Origin: Gnetum montanum
Taxonomy: Eukaryota; Streptophyta; Gnetopsida; Gnetales; Gnetaceae
Direction of reading: 5' to 3'
Assembly (NCBI GenBank): GCA_015680685.1
Contig: MNCI01011145.1
Span: 634,319 to 698,318 of the forward strand
DNA: 64,000 bases
The position numbers and the translations under genes are program-made. Shown here one piece after another: positions 1 to 8,938 of this stretch. The first letter of the stretch is position 1, and each line of letters begins with the position of its first letter. The notes beneath the pieces were generated by a model. The model was not told where the DNA came from and did no database searches. It saw nothing but the letters and a program-made list of their open reading frames with translations.

Positions 1-1320
1 GGGGGGAGGGGGAGGGGGCATATTGATTCTACCTTCTTTATTCTTTTCTCCATGATTTTCAAACTAGTTCTAACTTTTTCATTCACCAATTTTCATATCT
101 TATCTGCCCTTACTCTAATCTCAACAATGGACTTTTGTATTGACAAGGTATTATATGAAATCGTCTCATCAAGAGCTACCTCTTCTTTCTAATCATAAAT
201 TTGAACCTTCTTCTTGCAAAGGATTGAATCCTAGTAATATTTCTTTATGCTTTTTCCTTTTGCATATCTCTTCTTTTTATTTCTACTTGATTGATTAGCC
301 TTTGTATCTAATGGACTCTTAACATTGATAATCTTTCTTGGATATATATCTTAAGGGTTTCTCTCATTTTATTATGAAGCCCATCTATGATGTAACAAAG
401 CTACTCTTTTTGAGAAAATCCATGGCCTAAGCATCTATGCAATAGAAAATAGTATTTTCCCAAGGCTACATCAAGGGATTCATGGTTTTCTTTCTTCCAT
501 TCTTGGATTTTCTTTGTTAAATTGAACACTCTAGAGTAGATATTGTACTTCTCATTGAAGATCTTGAGCATTATGGACCACCAATGAACTGAAACTAGTT
601 CCAACAATCTATACCACCTTTCAACTTCTGCTATTAATGTTCTAAATAAAAGCTTAAGCTTCTACCACTTCCTTTCCATGTTTTGCAAGGTGTAGGCATT
701 ATAGAAGACTTATAAATGATACTATGAGTCAAAATTGTAGACTTCCTTAAATTTAAGAACATTATTCATATCAAACCATTTGATGTAGCTCTGCCTTTGA
801 TGCCTATAAGGTATTATAAATGTCTTTCTCATATGCATCATGCTTCTAGTAACTAACAAGGATTCATCTTCATCAAACACGTTGTGGCCATATTATTTTA
901 TTTTAGTTCTTTGATTGTGGTGGAATCTTTTGTGCCTCCTTTGGTACCTTATATCTCACCTTTGATCTCTATTTCTATTTTTTAAAACTATACAATAAGG
1001 ATGAAGATGAAGATGATGAACTAGAAGAATTCTCATGGCTCCTATATCTTCTCCTATGATCCCTTAGTTCATCTCTTCTGGGTTTACAAGAGGTTCTAGG
1101 CCTTGAGACCTTTCTTATTCAAATACTTATTTCATCTCATCTAAGATTGTTTGCAACATTTGAATATAGTCTTTGAATGTAGTAAAGATTAGAATGAGCA
1201 TATAAGATCCTTTCTTGTAGTGGTTCACTCTAATTCTTTTCAATATAAATCCTATCATTGCCCCTTCTAGTATTCTCATTGTGTGATGAACTATCAACTA
1301 TGTGTGGAGAAGGCATGTTT
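1..1320 (-). pseudogene. Degraded gag of element E
   Basis: Minus-strand capsid-like region. The best stretch, plus-strand positions 401-607, aligns by eye with the gag of B (about 5440-5600) and D (29972-30298): a conserved pattern of a Phe-rich segment, IQEW, then an ESLDVAL...YY motif corresponding to EPLDMALERYY in D. Upstream, plus-strand positions 999-1028 encode about ten consecutive serines. Stops and frameshifts occur throughout. Gag would form the virus-like particle in an intact element. This copy is not functional, and its C-terminal part is outside the window. Confidence 0.65.
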
Positions 1321-1427
1321 TTATTTAATAATATGTATTTGATTTAAAATATCAATTTTTTCTAAAAGATAAATCATTAATTCTTTTATAGTAATCATTT
1401 ATAATAGAACTAATCTAGAACACTAGC

Positions 1428-1450
1428 ACCATCCCTAGGAATGGCGCCTA
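1428..1450 (-). other. Primer binding site of element E
   Basis: Directly inside the LTR the minus strand reads TAGGCGCCATTCCTAGGGA. This resembles TGGCGCCGTTGCCGGGGA, the motif commonly found after the 5' LTR of plant Tat/Athila elements. Elements B and D carry diverged versions at the same place. The assignment is by motif similarity only. Confidence 0.6.
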
Positions 1451-2416
1451 TGATGAGTAGAAAGAGTATCCTACACCCAACCATATAGATCATAAGTGTT
1501 CACATGTAATCTAGTTGAATTCTATGGATGAGACTAGTATGATATCTAGATCATTAAGTATTAATTCTAGGTCACTGTCTTCTTACTTGAACTAGTGCTA
1601 ACTCTATCATATATGGTTTAGTTCAAAGTAACCTATATGATTATTTATGTTATGCAGCTATGGCTAAGCTAGATTAAAACATGAAAATTAATTATTTAAT
1701 TAATCTAATTAATAAAGAGAAGATAAATCCTAAACTAGCCTAAGGGCTATGAGTTTTCATTTTCAACTTATTGTGCATGTCCTAAACTCACATATCCATT
1801 GCTAGGATTACCAAGTGTTATGCTACCAGACGAACCAAGCAATAGCACTACTAGAATTACCAAGTGAATACATGTTTACACTCAAAATAATCATGCTCAT
1901 TTTGCCAATGATTAATTTACATACAAATGTAAATATTAACTAAGTACATAAAAAGAGCTACAATGCATATAAATTAATATCAATGTTATTGTTGGTCATT
2001 GATTACATTCAGGTACAATGTCACTTGAATAAGACATTGTACAATTGACTTAAATTCACATTGTAGGTGTTCAATGACTGTTTGCTAAGATTATGGAAGA
2101 AAATTACAAGATTTTGGCTATACTATTGATGAAATGATGTCAAGTATGTGACAAATGCTTGCATATATATAGGCAAATATGTAGCCTACATCAATACATA
2201 TGTGTTGACTCATCTTAAGCTTCGTCAATATATATGCATTAACACAACTATGACATAGTAGATTTAACATAGTAGATGTGATGTAGTAGTCAATTGAGAT
2301 GCGTTGACAAGGATGCAACAATGCATATGCATCAAGATAGATGCAAGATAGTAAATGTGATGTAACATCTATGATATCATAGTTGACTAATACATTTAAC
2401 AAATGATGCTTCATCA
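1451..2416 (-). repeat. 5' LTR of element E
   Basis: On the minus strand this 966-bp segment begins TGATGAAGCATC and ends CTACTCATCA, the same TGATGA...CTCATCA ends as the LTRs of B and D. The terminal part reading GGTTGGGTGTAGGATA is close to GGTTGAGTGTAGGGATA at the end of the D LTR. A TATA-like run (ATATATATAGG on the plus strand near 2163) lies within it. Unlike B and D it keeps only a single GATATC, so the promoter block has diverged or been lost. Boundaries are inferred from homology, since the partner LTR is not in the window. Confidence 0.7.
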
Positions 2417-3953
2417 TATGGAAAATACTTTCTTGTTTGAAGAAGAGTACAAATTTTGTATGGGATTATTATCAAAAGAAATCATTTTAAATCTTAAAGG
2501 ATAAAATTTGTAATGCTTCAATACTTGTCATTTCAAACTTCGCCAAGCTTTCTGAGGTGAAGGTGGATGCACATGAACTTGAAATTGGAGGTGTTTTATC
2601 ATAAAAGAATAAGCCCATTACATTTTTTAAAAAATATTTAATTTAGTCTAGGAAAAAGTATAGTATATATAAAAATAAATTGTATGCTATACTTCATGTC
2701 ATTAAACATTGGACACATTATATGTTAAGAAGTAAATTTTTGCTTTTGATTGATTAAAAGGCATTACAATTCTTGAATTTCTAAAAGAAGTTAAGTGTCC
2801 AACATATGGAGTGGATAGAGCACCTACAAGAGTTTTACTTTGTGCTAAAGCATAGAAGTGGAAAAAGCAATGTAGTAGTAGATACTCTCTCTAGGATTCA
2901 CATGGTAAGTCATTCATGTGTACAAGTAGAGAGAGATGAGGCCTTCACTTCTTTGTATCTGGATGATCATATTTTAGTGAGATGAGAAATGATCTCAATT
3001 CTCCATTACTTAGTAGAGTGGATAGGTGGAGAGACTATCATCTACAACATGGACTTCTCTTTAATAATGGTAAGGCATATGTACCTGCTTGTGATTTTAA
3101 GTTAAAGCTTTTGTATGAGAAGCACACTTACAATATGACTAGATACATGGATAAGATCAAAATCTATAAGCTTGTTGCCAAAAGATACTTCTGGAGAGGT
3201 ATGTGTAATAATATGAATAAATTTGTTAGAAAGTATCCTATTTTTCAAAAGTTTAAAATAAAAGGGTGTTGGTGGTCATTACTTATTTTTTCCCATTACT
3301 AATGCTTCATGGAAAAGTGTTTTTATTGATTTTTTTGTGTGGTATTCCTAAAAATTAATCTACACATAATTTTATTCTTATTATGATGGATATATTATTC
3401 AAGATGCCACATTTCATACCTTGTAAAAGAAGCAATGATGCATCTAATGTTTCTCATTTATTTTCCCAACATGTTGTTAGACTATACAGTATTTCTTTCA
3501 ATATTATAAGATATAGAAATGTAATATTTACTAGTTATTTTTTGAGATCATTATGGAAATTACTAGATACCAAGTTATCTTTCTCTAATGCCTATCATCC
3601 ATAAAGTGATGGTCAAACTAAGGTTGTAAATAAATCATTATTGAAAATTGAGGTGTCTTTATGATAATCAGCCAAATAGTTAGGAAAATATTTTGGTTCA
3701 TGCTAAGCTTAGCTATAATAATTCATGTCATTCCAATATCAAAAAAAGTTCATTCATGATGAATTATGATTTTTCTCCTAGGATGGTAGATGGGTTAATA
3801 AAATTTGATGATTGTGCTCATGTTAGTTTAGATTTTATAGAGAACATGCAAGATTTGCATAAGAAAGTGAAGGAAAAACTTAAAGGCAAAGTAAAATAGG
3901 TTACTAGTAGTAAGAGTTTAGTTAAAAGAAAGATGAAATTTGAAGTTGGTAAT
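2417..3953 (+). pseudogene. Element A: decayed Ty3/gypsy pol (RNase H to integrase), left part
   Basis: Plus-strand remnants follow the order of chromodomain gypsy pol and match element C (about 19400-20850) almost block by block. RNase H-like sequence at 2490-2900 ends in a motif like KHRSGKSNVV. The integrase zinc-binding region is at 2982-3270 (residues equivalent to RYFWRGM), and the integrase core is around 3300-3700 (KMPHFIPCK and NAYHP...DGQT motifs). The residue at the usual catalytic Glu of the core (DGQTEVVN in the family) is Lys here. Many stops and frameshifts occur. The RT part is missing, cut by element E at 2417. The reading is interrupted at 3953 by element B and resumes at 12773. 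Confidence 0.85.
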
Positions 3954-4821
3954 TGATGAATCATGGTTCATTGGGTTGCAATATCAGATACGCAATATGG
4001 GTATGCGATATTGCACCCAATAGCGATATCAGATATGCGATATCATGGTTCTTGTATGAGCCTATAAATACACATGTAGGCACATGGGAAAAGGAGCTTT
4101 TTAGTCAATTTTTTAGAGTTAGTTTAGTGTAGGATATTTTTGTTAGTTTTCCTCTCAACCCTCTCTCCCAATGCATGCCTGTAGTGTGGTGACTATAATT
4201 GTACGGCATCCTTTATTCGAGTGTGACGTACTTGGACATGCACATGATCAGAAATAAAGATTGAGATCACTTCATCATTGCAACATTCACTTAGCTTAAT
4301 TATTTAATTGTTATTATTATTTATTTCTTTCATAGTTGATATCTCTTCACCCTAAACTCTTTAGACGCAGAGTGGGTATGACTTAGTCATGAGCATTTAA
4401 GTGTGACTACTTGGTAACCCAGTAGCATACCTAGGATCTACACTTGGTAATCCCAGTAGTAGTCCTGCACGAGGTCCAAGATGTGTATGGATGATTAAGG
4501 AATCGATGCTCATCACACTTAGGCTAGCTTAGACTCTCTTCCCCTATCTCCTCTTAGCTTAGCTTTCTCTCTTTCTTTTTTCCTTCTAGCTTAGCTAAGA
4601 TTAATTTCCATCACCTCCAGGAGTAGTATTGGTGTAGGAACACATCATACACCTCACTCTAGACTAAACCATACATGGCAAAGCAAATACTAGTCCAAGT
4701 GGAAAGACAGAAAACTATGATGAGCAAGTAACTATCTAGATACCACAACTAGCTCATCTACAGAGTTCGACCGAATCATGTATTCATATGGTTGAGTGTA
4801 GGGGTACCTCTCCACTCATCA
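3954..4821 (+). repeat. 5' LTR of element B
   Basis: Starts TGATGAATCATGG and ends CCACTCATCA. U3 contains an array of GATATC-like words (3978-4044), followed by a TATA box in CCTATAAATACAC (about 4061-4073). An AATAAA signal lies at 4253-4258. The sequence matches the 3' LTR (11894-12772) closely across its length by eye, with scattered transitions and small indels, so the insertion is old but clearly younger than element A. Confidence 0.92.
3978..4072 (+). promoter_or_regulatory. LTR promoter: GATATC array plus TATA box
   Basis: Within about 70 bp the words ATATC/GATATC recur with GC-rich spacers (for example TAGCGATATC, GCGATATCATGG). A TATA box, CTATAAATA, begins about 18 bp after the last GATATC. 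The same arrangement is present in the B 3' LTR, both D LTRs and the solo LTR at 58.7 kb. It presumably drives the genomic transcript. What binds the palindromic GATATC words is unknown. Confidence 0.65.
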
Positions 4822-4840
4822 TTAGCACCGTTGCTGGGTA
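4822..4840 (+). other. Primer-binding-site region of element B
   Basis: Immediately after the LTR the sequence reads TTAGCACCGTTGCTGGGT. It is a diverged form of the TGGCGCCGTTGCCGGGG motif that follows 5' LTRs of plant Tat/Athila elements, and parallels TTGGTGTCGTTGCTAGGG in element D. It is not an initiator-Met type site, unlike elements C and F. Confidence 0.55.
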
Positions 4841-4956
4841 AAATGCTAATTATTTAGATTAGTTACATCATACAAGATCATTGTAACAAAGTATTCACAA
4901 TACATCTTTTAGAAAAGAAATTAATTTCAATTAAGTCACACAAAAATTCACACACC

Positions 4957-6926
4957 ATGTCTCTCTCTCAAGACTATGATAATGTAATAACCAGTAGGGC
5001 AATTTATTGGAGAACCAACAAATTATATGATGATGAAGATGAAGTTTGGAGTACCCAGTCTGATGTAGGCATTTCCTATAAACATAAACAAAGACAACAT
5101 CATCCCAACTCATGAATGCATAACATCCCTAGTGACGATGAACCCCTACTGACCACTACAATCCTAATGGAAATACAAGAGGCTATTCGAATATCCCACA
5201 ACATCGTGAGGAAAGCAGTCTACCTAGGCTTGACTTAAACAACTTTCCTAAGTTTTCAAGAGTTTACGATTTAGATTAGCAACAACATTTACAAGCCTTC
5301 TATGATGCCTGTGCATGGAACAACATTGACAATGGATGGCAAAAACTTAAGCTTTTTCCTCTTACACTCATTGGCCAAGAAAAAGTATGGTATAGGTCAT
5401 TAAAACTAAAATTAATCTGACATTGGCCAACAATGGTAGAGATCTTCAATGAAATATATCAAATGCATGCAAGAGTGTCAGCCTTGAGGAGACAAATCCA
5501 AGAGTGGGAACAAGCACAACATGAACCCTTGGACATGGCCTTAGAAAGATATTATGCATTGCTAAACAACTGCCCAAACCATGAGTTCTCTAAGTAAAGG
5601 CTAATGTACCACATTATTGATGGACTCTATAATGAAACAAGGAAGACCCTAGGGATGTATGCCTGAGGTCAACTATATGAGCTACAAACCCATCAATTCC
5701 AAGAGCTTATCAAATGGGTCACGAAAGAAGAAGGAGAAATGGCTAAGTGGGAGAATTTTGAAAAATCTCAATAGGCCCAAAACCTTAACTCAACAAGGGC
5801 CCATGATAATAATGAGGAGAAACCAACTCACGTCAAGGAGGTGGGACCATCTTTGCCAGTACTACAACCATTGGACGAAGTTAAGGTAAAGATCAATAAG
5901 ATGATAGAATGGATGCATAAAAAGTGTGGAGAATATGCCAACATTATTGAGGATAGAGTTATGAGAAACCAAGAAGTAGTACAAAATACCCTTAGACAAT
6001 CAAAAATAAGGGTAGAAGAGAATAAGAACTTAACTGCCAATCATACGTATCAGTGCAACATTTGCCTATACGATCACCCCAAGGGCCAATGTCTAATCTT
6101 GTCACATTTACAGGAGCATTGGGAAAGAGTGTTTCACCTAGAGTTCATATAAAGATACGGTGTTCAATCACAGTGCCAATAATCCCAATTGTGGGGGAGG
6201 CCACCCTCAAACTAGTTGCATCCTTCATACCATCCGAACCTAAGTGCTTATCAAGTTCAACATCTTGTTTCTCCAACTGGGTCAACATCCTCTATCTCAT
6301 CACACTATTATTATTCTCCACAATACTATCAACCCATGTCCTCTCCAACACAACCACCACCTTGGATATCTTACGCTTCTCCTCAATTTCAACATTCTCA
6401 TCATTCACCTCCTTCTACATCGCCACCAGTTGTTCCCGAGGGATTTGTACCACAGCACCAACCCATGAATGTTACTTGTGCTGCTACTATCAATAACAGT
6501 GGGAATCCTCCACAACATCATAGACGTACCTTCTTTAGACATGAGCCCACTACATCCTCCAACTTAGCACAATTTTAACATGGTGGTGCATCCTTCTCCT
6601 CAAACCTAATGCCTCATGTTACTTTCTCTGGGCCATCAACAAATACTCCAACAACCATACAGCCTAATGAATATAGCCACTAAAGGAGACAGATCAATCC
6701 TTGCATACCATCTTGCGGTCAAGGGTACCATAGTGGGTCAACCACTCATTAATTAACTACACCCTATAACCTACCCCACTATGCCAACTATAATCAAATG
6801 TGTGAACCCCAATGGGGTAGGTATGATCGAGTCCCAACATTTCCAACATGCAAGGATCCCAACTTTTTATTTATTAATCCTCGCCATGCTCAACCATTTA
6901 GTTATGGGGGATACCCCCCATTCTAA
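4957..6926 (+). pseudogene. Degraded gag of element B
   Basis: The start is placed at ATG 4957, which opens MSLSQDYDN in both B and D, and the end at TAA 6924-6926, after a Pro-Pro-Phe terminus shared with D. Around 5440-5600 the capsid-like core reads MHARVSALRRQIQEW followed by EPLDMALERYYALLNN. At about 6047-6095 is a knuckle-like motif CNICLYDHPKGQC (CX2CX3HX4C), the shortened spacing seen in Tat-type gags. The C-terminal third is rich in Pro, Ser and His. In-frame stops and several frameshifts break it, so no intact Gag can be made. Gag of an intact element would bind its RNA and assemble the particle. Confidence 0.75.
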
Positions 6927-8345
6927 TAACAAGCAGGATTAATAAATATTTTTCATTTTCTTTAAATTTGAAATTCTTTGTTTTTCAGCTTTTCACTTTT
7001 TATTTTATTGTTTTGTCTTTTTGTCTTGTTGTTTTTTTTTTGTGAGTAATCTCATCTATGAATAAAACACTCATGTGGCTCATTGGTTGAGGTGTTGTTC
7101 TATGCTATCAAGTCTCAGGTGACTAATTATTTGAATAGCGAGCCAACAACATCCATCCATCCATTCTATTAATAAGAGGTTCTACACTAGGTACAATGAT
7201 ATTCTTAATCATTAAAACTTAAAGTAATTTTGTGTTATTGTACCTAGAGTGATGAAGGATGGACCAAGAAGGAATGGCCAGGGTGTGACATTAAGGGGAC
7301 TTGTGGATTCTCTTTGGTGACATCTGTGGGAGTTATCATGTAGCTTGGTCGTACTAAGATCCTTGTAGATCTAACAAAAAATGGAAGTAAGAGTAATCAA
7401 AAGGCACTCAACTAGAAAAAATAATGCTATTCTATGGGGTCCCATTGGAAATACATGTATCCATGCCTGAAGGTAGGCGGCTTCTCTGGATTAAGCATTC
7501 AAAAAAAAAAGAGAAAGGAGAGAGTGTTCCATGGCCACACAAAAAGAAAAAAGCGAAAAAAAACAAGAGAAAAGAAGAGTGCCACAAAGCAAAATCACTC
7601 CTCCCTTGTACAAAATGCCAAGTGATGGTACTCCTTACTATCATGGTGCTCTTATGGTTGGCCATCATTGGATGAAGCAATGCGATGTCACTGATCATTG
7701 TAATGGACTTGGTTCTAACTTTGGAGTGATGGGTTAATGACACATTAATCATGCCTTACACTAAGGATTCATTGTGCCCTGGGTTAGCTACCCCATATCC
7801 CAATCTCTGCAATCCCTTCTACAATTCACCTTATATTGTTGTTCATGAATTGGTGACTCGTGTCTTGTGTAGCATTGGATTCATACCTCATCACGGTGGT
7901 ATCTACATGTGTGTGTTTTGTGGTATGGGTATGGATTACATTTAACCCTTCTAGTTCCTACAGACATTTTAAAGTGTGGTTATGCAAGGGCATTATAGGT
8001 TGGAACCTGCTTTGGGGGGGATCCACTTGCATAACTTTTGTAATTTGCCCTTATAACACATCTACCACACATCATCCAATACCCTCTAAGTATTACCAAT
8101 GATTCTTCTTTCCCTTATTATCCTTCTAGTTCAAACATTCCTATGAGCTAACACATGTTCTTTTTCTCCTACTCTTCATAATTTTCATTGTCAAATTTTA
8201 CACCACTATATTCATTATGCCTTCAAGACTAGTTTGGATTACCCTAGACCTCTTTACATTGACTGAAAAGTCAATTTATACCTTGGAGTTTCAAAAAATT
8301 TAAACATTTGGTAGCTTTTACAAGTGCCCTATTTTTGGTAGGACA
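6927..8345 (+). other. Non-coding interior of element B
   Basis: This is the place where pol would normally lie, but no RT, RNase H or integrase motif is visible in any frame. It begins with a T-rich stretch (6940-7050). At 7066-7120 there is a tRNA-like pair of motifs (GTGGCTCATTGGTTGAGG, then TATCAAGTCTC 34 bp later). At 7500-7575 there is an A-rich run. Element D has a collinear, clearly homologous segment at 31609-33050, so the absence of pol is a shared family feature, not a private deletion. Confidence 0.7.
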
Positions 8346-8435
8346 TGATATCGGGTACGCGATATTACATCTGACGTGATATCGGGTCCCCGCTAGTTGG
8401 TACGCGATATCGCATCCTTAAAATATATAAATATA
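8346..8435 (+). promoter_or_regulatory. Internal LTR-like promoter block upstream of ORF2 (element B)
   Basis: Four GATAT(C/T) words with GCG/GGG spacers (TGATATCGGGTACGCGATAT, then GTGATATCGGG and ACGCGATATCGC) lie within 66 bp. A TATA-like run, TATATAAATATAT, follows at 8424-8436. The arrangement copies that of the LTR U3. D has the matching block at 33055-33135 with a cleaner TATAAAAAG. ORF2 starts about 500 bp downstream. That this block promotes ORF2 transcription is inference. Confidence 0.5.
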
Positions 8436-8938
8436 TGGATCCCCCGTGCCTATCACCATCATTTGCAACTATTCATGTGGGGGAATTTTTTCAAATTTTC
8501 TTCTACGACTTGCGATTACGCATCCCTTGATTTGATAATCATGACTCAATTGTTGGTACTCCAATTTTCATCCCGTCTGCACCTACTTAAACCCAAAGTG
8601 TTCAGTTTAGTCGTGGGGGAAGGGTACACACCAAATTGCACATAAATTTTTTCAAAATTCATCATCGCCAAAAGGACACTATCAAGGGTAATTAGTTATA
8701 AAAATAATAATAAACATGTGTCAAAAACAATTCCATCTCCTTACCTATATCGGGAAATTAAACTCTGAAACCACCTAAGCAAAGTAGACCAAATATTAAA
8801 ATATTTTGGGGACATTTCCATAAAAGCTCTTAACTTTAAAATCACATGGAATTAGAATTAACTCATTAAGGCAAGAACTAAGGTATAACTTAACTTTGGT
8901 AAGTAACCTTACTAATGATTGGCCCTGTGTGATTGCAG

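Larger units (their letters stand above)
1..2416 (-). mobile_element. Element E: 5' part of a Tat/Athila-like LTR retrotransposon
   Basis: Reading the minus strand from 2416 there is an LTR, a primer-binding-site-like motif, then a gag-like region running off the window at base 1. The LTR ends, the motif after the LTR and the gag homology all match elements B and D in this window, so E belongs to the same family but is more diverged. Its right edge at 2416 abuts pol sequence of gypsy element A, which begins abruptly at 2417, so E probably inserted into A. The target duplication cannot be tested because the other end is outside the window. The first 19 bases are a G-rich run that on the minus strand falls within the gag region. 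Confidence 0.75.

Noticed and set aside
1-19. G-rich start of the window as a G-quadruplex or telomere-like feature
   Set aside because: It lies in the decayed gag region of element E, and the runs are not in telomeric register. At most it is low complexity.
8890-8938. A 40-nt intron using GGTAAGTA as donor and TTGCAG as acceptor before ORF2 in B
   Set aside because: Too short for a plant intron, and the donor is changed to TGTAAATA in D. Only the acceptor side is kept as a hypothesis.
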